Below, in pieces: positions 35,272-43,400 of a stretch of DNA of 64,000 nucleotides. The stretch's first letter is position 1. Each line of letters starts with the position of its first letter. The notes under the pieces are model-generated. The model did not search any database and was not told the DNA's origin. It saw nothing but the letters and a program-made list of their open reading frames with translations. The position numbers and the translations under genes are program-made. The stretch comes from Nakamurella panacisegetis (GTDB lineage Bacteria; Actinomycetota; Actinomycetes; Mycobacteriales; Nakamurellaceae), in contig NZ_LT629710.1 of NCBI RefSeq assembly GCF_900104535.1, positions 3,128,501 through 3,192,500 on the forward strand. The letters are read 5' to 3'.

Positions 35272-37143
35272 TTACGGAAGTAGTGACCGGAGGAAGGCCC
35301 GGGTCTCTTCGTCCGTCGAGTAGATGAGGGTGCCGACCATGCCGCGGGTGAGCAGAACCTTGTAGACGTGGCGAACCAGCCGGTCGAAGTCGGAGTCGCC
35401 CACCGTGTTGCGAGACCGAAAGTCTGGATCCTTGTTGAACTCGCGCCGGCTCACCCACCGGTCGGCTCGCCATACGAGATCGGGTCCGATGATCACGCCA
35501 TTCCAGTCGTACTCGAATCCTTGCGCTGTGTACACGCAGCCAACCTGACCGAAACCTTCTGGCTCTGAGGCCCACAGGGCGGCAGGAGGAGCTCCGGGCA
35601 GCCCTCGGTCCCCGCGGAGATTCCAGGGGCGCGACCAGCCGCCGATCTGGACATCGGGCACGAGCGAGTGATCAGGTCGCGGGTCGCTCCAAGGCCAGCA
35701 GTACCCGGCCGCCATCCGCGCGCCATATCCGGCATTTCGAAACGCAGCGAGGCGGTTCTCAAGCTCGTCGGGAGAATCGACGATGTCCAATTGGAAGGGC
35801 GGATCCGGCCGCCACGGAACCGGACGAGCCCCCCGCAGACCGAGGAGTTGCTCGACCCAGCTGATGTACCGCTCGCTGCCGCCGCACCGGAACTGCGCGT
35901 CGAGGGTCACGTGAATAGTCGGAAGGCCTATAGCGGAGGCGTGAGCCGTGATCTCGGCAATGGTGCCCATCTCGCCCGGGCGGACGACCTGATGCTGATC
36001 GAGGAGGAAGACGGGTACTCGCGCGGCAGCGATCAGCTCGTCGACCTGCGCGCGCCCTGTTCGCTGCTCAGCCTTCGTGTACCGGTTGGCCGACGTCTCT
36101 CGGATCCGGTGAGCTTCGTCCAGGATGAGCACGTCCAGGCCGTTGCGCTCGGCATCTATGAACTGGTTGAAGTACTTGAACAGGCTGGATGCTCGGCTTC
36201 CTTTGCGGCCGCTCACCTTCCGGAGTGTCACCGTGAATGAACGTGAACCGGTGGCGTGGATCGCTGTCCGGCCGCGTTCAGCCAGTTTGCCGAGCAAGGA
36301 GAGGGCGATGACGCTCTTTCCACTGCCGGGACCCCCGCTGATGACGATGACCGACTTGGTGTCGGATCGATGGGCTCTCTCCACGGCGTGAAGCACCATG
36401 TCGACGGCGACCTGCTGTTCGTCGAGTAGGACGAACTGCTCGCGCCCGGCGATCTCGTCGGCCGCGACCTTCAGGAGTTGCCGCGAGGGAGCGACCGCGG
36501 AACGGAGGAGCTGATCAGCGTAGGGAGCACCGGACACGGCTGGGTCCAGTCGCGATCGCAGGAACTCGAGGAAGTCGCCACGGTCGGCTCCGGTGAACAG
36601 ACGCCCGGTTGACGACTGCGGGTAGCCCCCCAGGGCATGGCTAACGTCGGATCCGGCATTGTGGAGGTATGCCGCGCCGGCCATCGGATCTGCGTCGTCG
36701 TGCAACATCTTGGTGAAATCGCCGAGGTATTCGCAGTAGTGGCGAACTTGCGCCACGGGGTGCAGCTTGGGTCCGCCAGGCATACCGGCCACAGTGACGA
36801 GTTCACCGCTCTCATCGAACATCGTGGCGCTGCTCCATTGCTTGAGCTCGACGACCACGTACGACGGCGCACCGGTACGAGGATGACGACCGGCCAGCAC
36901 CACGTCAGCCCGCTTGCTCGTCAGTGGCAGCCGGTACTCAAGCATCACTTCGACATTGCTCAAGCCAGCGTCGATGAGGTCCTGCCCGAGGATCGGCAGG
37001 CTTCCAGCCCAGGAGCGCATCTCCGCTGGTGAGGCGCGATGACCGGTCTGGGACCGCAACAAGTTTGCCAACCGTTCCTCAATCACGGACGGTTGCGCGG
37101 ACATCTCGGCGAACGCCGCAGCGCGTTGGCGAAGCAGTGACAC
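35272..37143 (-). CDS. Nuclease-DUF2075 helicase fusion
   Basis: This 623-aa protein joins a PD-(D/E)XK-like segment to a superfamily 1-type ATPase of the DUF2075 group. The N-terminal part has VMLEYRLPLTSKRADVVLAG then PSYVVVELKQW (residues about 66-100), where the Asp and E-L-K fit a nuclease core. The ATPase has Walker A VISGGPGSGKSVIALSLL near 269, Walker B LDVLILDEAHR near 337, and late motifs around GCVYTAQGFEYDWNGVIIG. Proteins of this type occur in defence islands. The GTG at 37143 fits the family's usual beginning (LLRQRAAAFAEM) with GGGGGC upstream; the frame extends further. It is upstream of the EVE-like run on the same strand. Confidence 0.8.
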   Translation of the reverse strand: MSLLRQRAAAFAEMSAQPSVIEERLANLLRSQTGHRASPAEMRSWAGSLPILGQDLIDAGLSNVEVMLEYRLPLTSKRADVVLAGRHPRTGAPSYVVVELKQWSSATMFDESGELVTVAGMPGGPKLHPVAQVRHYCEYLGDFTKMLHDDADPMAGAAYLHNAGSDVSHALGGYPQSSTGRLFTGADRGDFLEFLRSRLDPAVSGAPYADQLLRSAVAPSRQLLKVAADEIAGREQFVLLDEQQVAVDMVLHAVERAHRSDTKSVIVISGGPGSGKSVIALSLLGKLAERGRTAIHATGSRSFTVTLRKVSGRKGSRASSLFKYFNQFIDAERNGLDVLILDEAHRIRETSANRYTKAEQRTGRAQVDELIAAARVPVFLLDQHQVVRPGEMGTIAEITAHASAIGLPTIHVTLDAQFRCGGSERYISWVEQLLGLRGARPVPWRPDPPFQLDIVDSPDELENRLAAFRNAGYGARMAAGYCWPWSDPRPDHSLVPDVQIGGWSRPWNLRGDRGLPGAPPAALWASEPEGFGQVGCVYTAQGFEYDWNGVIIGPDLVWRADRWVSRREFNKDPDFRSRNTVGDSDFDRLVRHVYKVLLTRGMVGTLIYSTDEETRAFLRSLLP

Positions 37144-37311
37144 GAGACGAGCCCCCAGGGCAGCACGAAAGGATTCGTGCGGGTGGGGGACTGTCCGATG
37201 ATGCTGGATGCCTGTCGGGCCGCGTTTGGGTGATTCTATGCGCTGGGGCCGTCGGCGGGTACTCACCGAGTGTGCAGATCGGTGGCGCTCGGTATGCGGC
37301 ATGATGTTGTC

Positions 37312-38223
37312 ATGACGGCGGCCCAGACGGAGAACGAGATCAGACACGCCGCATTGCGATGGCTCCTCGACACGAGCCTTGATGGCACGATCCCGCTGAC
37401 CCGAGACCAGCTCGCCAACGATTTCCTCGTTCAAGGCGAACGCTTCCCCCTCATCGATCGCGGCCGCGGGATCCGGAAGCCCGCCCGGTGGCAGGCGGCG
37501 CTCTCGATCACTACGGCAGTGCCGAAATCCGGAGGCCTCCGGCCTTATGAGGACGTCGAGGGTGTCGATGGTCTCCATCGTTACAAGTTGCGTCGCGATG
37601 AGAGGGGCTCAGCCGACAATGCCGGATTGCGGGCCGCGCTTTTCCTGGAGGCTCCTATCGCCTGGTTCTATGGAATTGCTCCGTCGCTCTTTCAGGTCAT
37701 TGCCCCCGTTTACCTGCGAAGCGAAGAGCCCGACCTGGATCAATTCGCGCTGGCCCTTACGGAATCGCAACGCATGGCAAGTCCCGGAAGCATCGTCGAG
37801 GAGCGACTGCGGCAGTACCTGATCAGTGAGACGAAACGACGACTACACCAGCCAGTCTTCGCAAGCCAGGTGATGCTGGCCTACGCGGACCGGTGTGCAG
37901 TCTGTGCGCTGAACCACCGCGAGCTTCTGGATGCCGCACACATAGTTCCCGATTCAAAGCCCCATGGGCTGCCGATCGTCACCAACGGTCTCGCGCTCTG
38001 CAAAATCCATCATGCAGCCTACGACTCGAACATTCTTGGCATTCGGCCGGACTACGTTGTTCAAATCCATGACCGGCTTCTGTACGAGATCGATGGCCCC
38101 ATGCTGCAGCACGGTCTGCAGAGCCGACACGGTCAACGCCTGATGTCTCTGCCGATAAGGACACGGGATCTGCCGGATCTTGATCGTTTGGCTGAGCGTT
38201 TTGATGAGTTCAAAGCGTCGTAG
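37312..38223 (+). CDS. HNH endonuclease of restriction type
   Basis: This 303-aa protein has a C-terminal HNH nuclease: CAVCALNHRELLDAAHIVPD, then TNGLALCKIHHAAYDSNILG, with the His, Asn and His in order (residues about 190-245). The N-terminal 180 residues include a winged-helix-like start (EIRHAALRWLLDTSLDGTIP) and may bind DNA. Such HNH proteins are common as solitary restriction endonucleases that cut modified or foreign DNA. It is divergent from the nuclease-DUF2075 gene across 168 bp. The ATG at 37312 is chosen over a TTG-initiated extension. Confidence 0.85.
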   Translation: MTAAQTENEIRHAALRWLLDTSLDGTIPLTRDQLANDFLVQGERFPLIDRGRGIRKPARWQAALSITTAVPKSGGLRPYEDVEGVDGLHRYKLRRDERGSADNAGLRAALFLEAPIAWFYGIAPSLFQVIAPVYLRSEEPDLDQFALALTESQRMASPGSIVEERLRQYLISETKRRLHQPVFASQVMLAYADRCAVCALNHRELLDAAHIVPDSKPHGLPIVTNGLALCKIHHAAYDSNILGIRPDYVVQIHDRLLYEIDGPMLQHGLQSRHGQRLMSLPIRTRDLPDLDRLAERFDEFKAS

Positions 38224-38559
38224 AATTTTTCCTTTCCCTTCTGTCAATGGCCTGTGGCACTGTTCTTGGCGAGAGATAGAAGGTGCGATGCGAAGAGTTT
38301 ATCTTCGACTGGCAATCTTCTGATGGCCAGCGACCCTAGCTGAGGTCGCTCGTGATCTCGTTCGCGGACGGCACGTCGAACACACGCCCCGGCAGAGCGT
38401 TTCGCTGCCGGCCTGGATGCTCTCCGCTCGTTCGATCAGTTGCGGGGCAGGCACGAGTATGGCAGGTGATCAGGGCATCCGCGTCTTGAGGTCGCTGTTC
38501 ACGGAATATCGGATTCGACAGACCATGCGGGGCGGGCGACGCGCCGAGCCATACCGAAG
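38224..38559. other. 336-bp region without a supported gene
   Basis: The stretch starts AT-rich just after the HNH stop (GAATTTTTCCTTTCCC). On the minus strand the last codons VFDVPSANEITSDLS before a stop near 38340 look like a gene tail, but no longer frame supports them. It may be the scar of a lost gene at the edge of the defence island. Confidence 0.4.
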
Positions 38560-39252
38560 TCAGAACGGCGCCACCCCCGCCCGGTCGATGAACGTCCCAG
38601 TCGGGCCGGAGCCACCGCGGGTGGCCAGGTCGAAGACCGCGTCGGTTCCCTCCGTCACCGTCTGCGTCCCGCGGTGACGGTTGAAGTCGGTCGCGGTGTA
38701 CCCGGGGTCGGCGGCATTGATCCGCATCTCCGGTAGCGCCTTCGCGTACTGAACGGTCAGCATCGTCACGGCCGACTTCGAGGATGTGTACAGCGGCGCG
38801 ACGACCTTCGACTCGACCCGCGACTCGTCATGCACGGCATGGAACGAACCGAGCCCGCTGGTCACGTTGATGACGGTCGGTGCGCTGGACTCCCGCAGCA
38901 GCGGGATGAACGCGTTGGTGACGCGGACGATGCTCACCACGTTGGTGTTGTAGACCTCGAGTGCATCGGCCGACGTCAGCTCGGCGGCGGGGGAGTGCGA
39001 ACCGATGATGCCGGCGTTGTTGATGAGCACGTCGAGACCTCCTGCCGCAGCTACGGTCTCGGCCGCCCGAGCCACCGACGCATCATCCGTCACGTCCAGT
39101 TGCACAAACCGGCCGCCCAGGGCGTCAGCGGCCCTCTGTCCGCGCTCAGGGTCACGGGCGGCCATCCAGACGGTGTGTCCGGCTTCGATGAGGCGGCGCG
39201 CAGTCTCGTATCCGAGGCTCTTGTTGGATCCGGTGATCAATGTTGTTGTCAT
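38560..39252 (-). CDS. Short-chain dehydrogenase/reductase
   Basis: This 230-aa NAD(P)-dependent oxidoreductase has TLITGSNKSLGYETARRL as a glycine-rich cofactor loop (variant TGxxxxLGxE), LDVTDDASV, LINNAGIIGS, the catalytic Ser in INVTSGLGS and the YxxxK pair in PLYTSSKSA. The substrate is unknown. The ATG at 39252 starts the family's usual N-terminus. It is divergent, 112 bp apart, from an XRE-type regulator of the kind often found next to an SDR gene that it controls. Confidence 0.92.
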   Translation of the reverse strand: MTTTLITGSNKSLGYETARRLIEAGHTVWMAARDPERGQRAADALGGRFVQLDVTDDASVARAAETVAAAGGLDVLINNAGIIGSHSPAAELTSADALEVYNTNVVSIVRVTNAFIPLLRESSAPTVINVTSGLGSFHAVHDESRVESKVVAPLYTSSKSAVTMLTVQYAKALPEMRINAADPGYTATDFNRHRGTQTVTEGTDAVFDLATRGGSGPTGTFIDRAGVAPF

Positions 39253-39364
39253 GCCTCGAGTCTGCGGCGGCCCCGCGACGACAACCAGGCCCGGCGGTGC
39301 ATGTGGACTGGCAGTACCACCCAAGGGCCACCCGCGACCGGGTCATCGCTGGAAGACTGGCGGC

Positions 39365-40228
39365 ATGTCCGATCCACATGGCGACCTCGGAGTTCTCCTG
39401 CGCTCCTGGCGTGATCGCCTCTCGCCCGTCGACGTCGGTCTTCGCGTCGGCGACACGCGACGGGCCGCCGGTCTCCGCCGTGAAGAGCTCGCGGCCCTGG
39501 CCGGCGTGAGCGTCGACTACGTGGTGCGCCTGGAGCAGGGACGCGCCCGGAGGCCGTCGGTGCAGGTCGCCGCTTCGCTCGCCCGGGCCCTGCAGCTGTC
39601 CGATGACGAACGCGACCACCTCTTCGTCGTCGCCGGGCTGCTCCCGCCGTCCCCGACTGAGGTCCCCACCCACATCCCACCCAGCGTGCAGCGGCTGATC
39701 ACGCGGCTCGGCGAGATCCCGCTCGCGGTATTCACCGCGTCCTGGGACCTGCTGCACTCGAGTCCGCTGTGGATCGCGCTGCTCGGCGCACCGGTCCAGC
39801 CCGGCACCCGCCGGCCGAACCTGCTGCGCGCCCACTTCGGCGGTACGTCCATGGGTGAGGCCGACAGTCGGATCATCAGCCGATCCGGCGGGATCGACGC
39901 GTTCGGCGCTTCCCTGGTGGCCGACCTCCGCCGCGTGCACGGGCGCTACCCCAACGATCGCCACGTGAATACCCTGATCGCTGACCTGTCGACGACCAGC
40001 GACCGGTTCCGCGCCCTCTGGGAGAGCGGGGCCGTCGGCGAACACCAATCGGAGAGCAAGACGGTCCGCAATGATCTGGTCGGCGAGATCGAACTCGACT
40101 GCGACGTCTTCAACGTCGCCGGCACCGACCTGCACATCGTCGCCTACACGGCCGCCGAGGGGTCGGCTGCGGCCGAGAAGCTGGACTTCCTTCGCGTCTC
40201 GGCCGTGGCCGCCATCACCCCGGCCTGA
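39365..40228 (+). CDS. XRE-family regulator with MmyB-like ligand domain
   Basis: This 287-aa regulator has an N-terminal helix-turn-helix (RRAAGLRREELAALAGVSVD followed by YVVRLEQGRARRPS, residues about 35-70) and a C-terminal MmyB-like PAS-type domain (VPTHIPPSVQRLITRLGEIP through VRNDLVGEIELDCDVFNVAG). Actinobacterial proteins of this design commonly sit beside and control a short-chain dehydrogenase gene, as here. Ligand unknown; fatty acids have been proposed for MmyB. The ATG at 39365 follows AAGACT by 6 nt, a weak leaderless-type match. Confidence 0.9.
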   Translation: MSDPHGDLGVLLRSWRDRLSPVDVGLRVGDTRRAAGLRREELAALAGVSVDYVVRLEQGRARRPSVQVAASLARALQLSDDERDHLFVVAGLLPPSPTEVPTHIPPSVQRLITRLGEIPLAVFTASWDLLHSSPLWIALLGAPVQPGTRRPNLLRAHFGGTSMGEADSRIISRSGGIDAFGASLVADLRRVHGRYPNDRHVNTLIADLSTTSDRFRALWESGAVGEHQSESKTVRNDLVGEIELDCDVFNVAGTDLHIVAYTAAEGSAAAEKLDFLRVSAVAAITPA

Positions 40229-40256
40229 CGAGCACACCCGTGGCACGCTGAACGGC

Positions 40257-40649
40257 GTGAGCGACCTGACGCACCTGGCCGAGTCCATCCGGCAGTTCAA
40301 CGCCGATCGGGACTGGGACCGATTCCACGACCCGAAATCGCTGCTGCTGGCCCTGGTCGGCGAGGTCGGGGAGTTGGCCGAACTGCTGCAGTGGCTCCCG
40401 GCCGACCAGGCGCGAGCCGCCGTGCTCGACGAAGGACTGCACACCCGCGTCGGCGAGGAGATCTCCGATGTCCTGATCTACCTGATGCAGCTGGCCGACG
40501 TCTGCGGCATCGACCTGGCCGCTGCCGGGCAGGCCAAATTGGAGGCCGCCTCGCTCAAGTACCCGGCGTCGTCGTTCTTCGGCCGCGCTCCCCAATCAGG
40601 TTCGGGCGTGCGCGAAATCGGGCCCGAAGAGGGGACCAAAGGGCCTTGA
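40257..40649 (+). CDS. MazG-like nucleotide pyrophosphohydrolase
   Basis: This 130-aa all-helical protein has the MazG metal-binding pattern: GEVGELAELLQW supplies the first Glu pair (ExxE), GEEISDVLIYLMQLAD the second (ExxD). MazG-type enzymes hydrolyse non-canonical or damaged nucleoside triphosphates to monophosphates. The GTG at 40257 is 28 bp after the XRE gene; CACGCT lies 7 nt before it, a partial leaderless match, so it may have its own promoter. The C-terminal 30 residues are low in structure. Confidence 0.9.
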   Translation: MSDLTHLAESIRQFNADRDWDRFHDPKSLLLALVGEVGELAELLQWLPADQARAAVLDEGLHTRVGEEISDVLIYLMQLADVCGIDLAAAGQAKLEAASLKYPASSFFGRAPQSGSGVREIGPEEGTKGP

Positions 40650-40716
40650 CCGGGCCATCCGCCAGGAGTAGACCCGGCGGTGTAATTACACCTTTCGTCT
40701 GAGGAGGCGAAAACCC

Positions 40717-41073
40717 ATGAAGCGATTTGTGCGATGGGAGGACTGGGCCACTCTGGTCATCGGCGCGGTCATCGCGCTGAGCCCGCTCTGGCTGACCACG
40801 ACCAGCAAAGCGACCGGATCGATGATCGTGCTCGGCATCCTGGTGGCCGCGGTCGGTCTGGTGAACCTGGTCGCTCCGGACGTCATGGCTCTGGAATGGA
40901 CCGGGATCGTGCTCGGCGCCCTGCTCTTCCTCTCTCCGTGGATCATGAACTTCCACGGGCTGAAGGCGGCGTCCTGGACGGCGTGGATTGCCGGAGCGTT
41001 GGTGGTGTTGCTCTCGGTCGCCGCGCTGCCGAGCAGTGTCAAGGCGCACCGCGGACACGGAGTCGCCGCTTAG
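40717..41073 (+). CDS. SPW-repeat membrane protein
   Basis: This 118-aa protein has four hydrophobic segments and two copies of the SPW motif (IALSPLWLTT and LLFLSPWIMNF), the hallmark of the SPW-repeat family of small bacterial membrane proteins. The function of the family is not known. AGGAGG lies about 11 nt before the ATG. It stands alone between the MazG-like gene and a convergent HNH gene. Confidence 0.88.
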   Translation: MKRFVRWEDWATLVIGAVIALSPLWLTTTSKATGSMIVLGILVAAVGLVNLVAPDVMALEWTGIVLGALLFLSPWIMNFHGLKAASWTAWIAGALVVLLSVAALPSSVKAHRGHGVAA

Positions 41074-41121
41074 GTCAGCGCCGGTCGTGGCCGGCCGAGT
41101 CGCATTCGCCGGCTCGGCTGG

Positions 41122-41460
41122 TCATGAATTGCTGGATGCGGCTCGCTTGAGTTGAGCTTTGGTCTTGAACTTGCGCGGCCGGGTCTTCATGGGCGGCAAC
41201 GGTTCTCCGACCTCCGGGAGCGCGTCGAGGGCGAGCGGCACCCATTGCGTGCTCGACCCCTTGGCCCGGTTGCAGGCGGGGCAGGACGACACGCAATTGT
41301 CCAGGGTGGTGCGGCCGCCCAAGGCGACCGGCCACACATGGTCGATCTCGATGACGGTTGGCGCGCCCCCGCAGTACCGGCACAATCCGCGGTCGCGTTC
41401 CAGGATGGCCGGACGCAGGTCGATCGTCGATCGGGCCCACCGCGGGTCACGCACCAGCAT
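41122..41460 (-). CDS. Small HNH endonuclease
   Basis: This 112-aa protein is essentially one HNH domain: CRYCGGAPTVIEIDHVWPVA, then GGRTTLDNCVSSCPACNRAKG, which gives the zinc cysteines, the DH pair and the Asn. It resembles the many stand-alone HNH proteins of actinobacteria, whose targets are unknown. The ATG at 41460 gives a conventional N-terminus; a TTG at 41469 is also possible. No partner gene is visible, and it is outside the main defence cluster. Confidence 0.85.
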   Translation of the reverse strand: MLVRDPRWARSTIDLRPAILERDRGLCRYCGGAPTVIEIDHVWPVALGGRTTLDNCVSSCPACNRAKGSSTQWVPLALDALPEVGEPLPPMKTRPRKFKTKAQLKRAASSNS

Positions 41461-41493
41461 GATCGGCAACGATACCGGGGACGTGGCCCCGGT

Positions 41494-42324
41494 TCAGCCG
41501 GCCCGCCGACCGGTCCACAATGTCCGCGCGCCGCGGATGTTCAGGTCCTCGCGGTGCAGCAGGGCGTCGCCGGCCAGGAGCGAGTCGAGGACGGCGAGAT
41601 CATCCGCCGGAACCCGGCCGGCCACCGCGGCCCGGAGCCCTTGGAGGCTGCGTTGCGCGTACCGGCCGGTCAACGGGTGCAGGGGGGCGCGGAGGTCGAT
41701 GACGATCCGGTGCACTTGGACGTCGACGAAGCCGGCCCGCTCCAGCCTCGGCGCCCAGTCGGCTCCGCGATGCGGCATGGCAGCCGCATGCTGTTGCTCC
41801 GAGACGGCGTAGCAGCGGCTCTCGACATCGCCCAGCCCACCGTCGGGGAGGAACCGCAGCGGACCGTCCATCTCGAAGACGGCCACCACCCCACCGGGCC
41901 GCGTCGACCGACGCACGTCGACCAGCACCCGGTCGGGATCGGCGAAGTGGTGCAACGACATTCCGGCCCAGGTGACATCGATCGGACCGATCTCCGGCCA
42001 CATCTGGTCGAGGTCGGCTTGCAACGTAGTCACCCGTTGGTCGATGCCTAGGCCGTCCGCCCGGGACTGCAGGTGAGCCAGCAGGGCGGCCGAACCGTCG
42101 ACGGCCAGGATGTGCGCGGCCGGGAACGTCGCGGCCAGGGCGAAGGTGCCGGTCCCGGTGCCGCACCCGAGATCGAGGATCCGCCGGGCGGACGGCGCGA
42201 GCACACCGAGGCTCGCCGTGACGTCCCTCAGGGTAGAGCCCAGCACCTCGCCGTCGAGGTCGAGCGACTCGGCCGCGGAGGCCCAGTCGACGTCGGAATG
42301 GCCGTGGTGCGCTCGGTGTTCCAC
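41494..42324 (-). CDS. Class I SAM-dependent methyltransferase
   Basis: This 276-aa protein has the Rossmann methyltransferase motifs: RILDLGCGTGTGTFALAATF (motif I, about residues 48-67), ILAVDGSAALLAHLQS (acidic end of strand 2), IDVTWAGMSLHHFADPDRVL and RPGGVVAVFEMDG. The target is unknown; small-molecule methyltransferases are the nearest class. The GTG at 42324 lies 6 nt after TAGAGT on its strand, a leaderless start. It is divergent from a cupin-containing XRE regulator only 47 bp away, which probably regulates it. Confidence 0.9.
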   Translation of the reverse strand: MEHRAHHGHSDVDWASAAESLDLDGEVLGSTLRDVTASLGVLAPSARRILDLGCGTGTGTFALAATFPAAHILAVDGSAALLAHLQSRADGLGIDQRVTTLQADLDQMWPEIGPIDVTWAGMSLHHFADPDRVLVDVRRSTRPGGVVAVFEMDGPLRFLPDGGLGDVESRCYAVSEQQHAAAMPHRGADWAPRLERAGFVDVQVHRIVIDLRAPLHPLTGRYAQRSLQGLRAAVAGRVPADDLAVLDSLLAGDALLHREDLNIRGARTLWTGRRAG

Positions 42325-42371
42325 CAGGCGACTCTAAGCGCAGGTTGCGCGTATGACATACACTCTTGCCA
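42325..42371. promoter_or_regulatory. Compact divergent promoter region with two leaderless starts
   Basis: In 47 bp there are two -10 boxes pointing apart: TAGAGT on the minus strand, 6 nt from the GTG at 42324, and TACACT (42359-42364) on the plus strand, 7 nt from the ATG at 42372. GCGCAGGTTGCGC in between is a near-palindrome that could bind the XRE regulator. Confidence 0.55.
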
Positions 42372-42965
42372 ATGACGCAAGACGGAGATCTCGACCGGCT
42401 GGTACGCCAGCGCATCCGCGGGCTGCGGGTGGCCAAGGGCTGGTCCCTGGACGATCTGGCCTCTCGATGCTTCCTGAGTCCGTCCACGCTCAGCCGCATC
42501 GAGACCGGGCATCGGCGGATCGCGCTCGACCAGCTGGCCCCGATCGCCCGTGCCCTGGGCAGCACCATGGATCAACTGGTCGACACCGCGACGGACGAGG
42601 ACGTCGTGATCCGGCCCCAGCGTGACGTGGCCCGCGGCATGACGACGTGGAACCTGACCCGCGACGGCGCGCCGAACGGCATGTCGGTGGCCAAGCTCCG
42701 GCTCACGGTGCGCAGCCCGTTCCGGCCCGGGGACGAACTCCCGGTGCACCCCGGGCGGGACTGGTTCACCGTGCTGTCCGGGACGGTGCGGCTGCACCTG
42801 GGGGACCGGATCATCCTGGTGAAGGCCGGTGAGGCGGCCGAGTTCTCGACGATGACGCCGCACGCCTTCGGCGCCGAGAGCGGGCCGGCCGAGATCATCG
42901 TCATTCTCGACCGGGACGGCGAGCGCGCCCACGCCCGCCGCTCGGCCCAGGACATCGACACCTGA
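42372..42965 (+). CDS. XRE regulator with cupin domain
   Basis: This 197-aa protein joins an N-terminal helix-turn-helix (IRGLRVAKGWSLDDLASRCF, then LSPSTLSRIETGHRRIALD) to a C-terminal cupin (HPGRDWFTVLSGTVRLHLGD, then VKAGEAAEFSTMTPHAFGA), a design used by regulators of amino-acid or antibiotic-related genes. The cupin probably binds a small effector or metal. The ATG at 42372 is at leaderless distance from TACACT. Divergent layout with the methyltransferase suggests it controls that gene. Confidence 0.9.
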   Translation: MTQDGDLDRLVRQRIRGLRVAKGWSLDDLASRCFLSPSTLSRIETGHRRIALDQLAPIARALGSTMDQLVDTATDEDVVIRPQRDVARGMTTWNLTRDGAPNGMSVAKLRLTVRSPFRPGDELPVHPGRDWFTVLSGTVRLHLGDRIILVKAGEAAEFSTMTPHAFGAESGPAEIIVILDRDGERAHARRSAQDIDT

Positions 42966-43033
42966 GGACCGTCCGCACGTCACCACGTCGGACGGGTCAG
43001 CTCAGGCCGCGCATCCAATCGAGCCACGCGTTT

Positions 43034-43053
43034 CATCGGTCGAACGACCGATG
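43034..43053. repeat. 20-bp perfect palindrome
   Basis: CATCGGTCG (43034-43042) and CGACCGATG (43045-43053) are perfect inverted arms around AA, in the gap between the cupin regulator and the SCO4226-like gene. It could be an operator for the downstream gene or a small terminator of the upstream one; there is no U-run. Confidence 0.7.
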
Positions 43054-43137
43054 TGCCGAGGCGGTTCGCGGACCGACACTGCAAGGGCGCCAACCACATC
43101 CCGCGGTTGACCGGCCCCGGAAAGGGAGATGACTGTC

Positions 43138-43386
43138 ATGGCGACCTTCATGGACGTCCACAGTGGGTTCGTCGGAGTCACGGCGGAGGAACTGGCGGCC
43201 GCGCACGCCGCCGACCTGCAGATCGAGGCCGAAGAGAGTGTGCACTTCGAGAAGGCCTGGCTCGATCCGGAGTCGGGCAAGGCATTCTGCCTGTCGACCG
43301 GGCCGAGCAAGGAGGCCGTCATGCACGTCCACGAACGGGCCGGCCATCCGACGGCAGAGATCTACGAACTATCGATCCAGATCTGA
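43138..43386 (+). CDS. SCO4226-like nickel-binding protein (DUF4242)
   Basis: This 82-aa protein, MATFMDVHSGFVGVTAEELA and onward, with HAADLQIEAEESVHFEKAWL and CLSTGPSKEAVMHVHERAGH, matches the DUF4242/SCO4226 family of small ferredoxin-like-fold proteins; the Streptomyces member binds nickel. His residues in the VHERAGHP segment are candidate ligands. AAAGGGAG lies 10 nt before the ATG at 43138; the ATG at 43129 is too close to it. The gene stands alone. Biological role is unknown. Confidence 0.82.
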   Translation: MATFMDVHSGFVGVTAEELAAAHAADLQIEAEESVHFEKAWLDPESGKAFCLSTGPSKEAVMHVHERAGHPTAEIYELSIQI

Positions 43387-43400
43387 GCCGTACGGGACGA

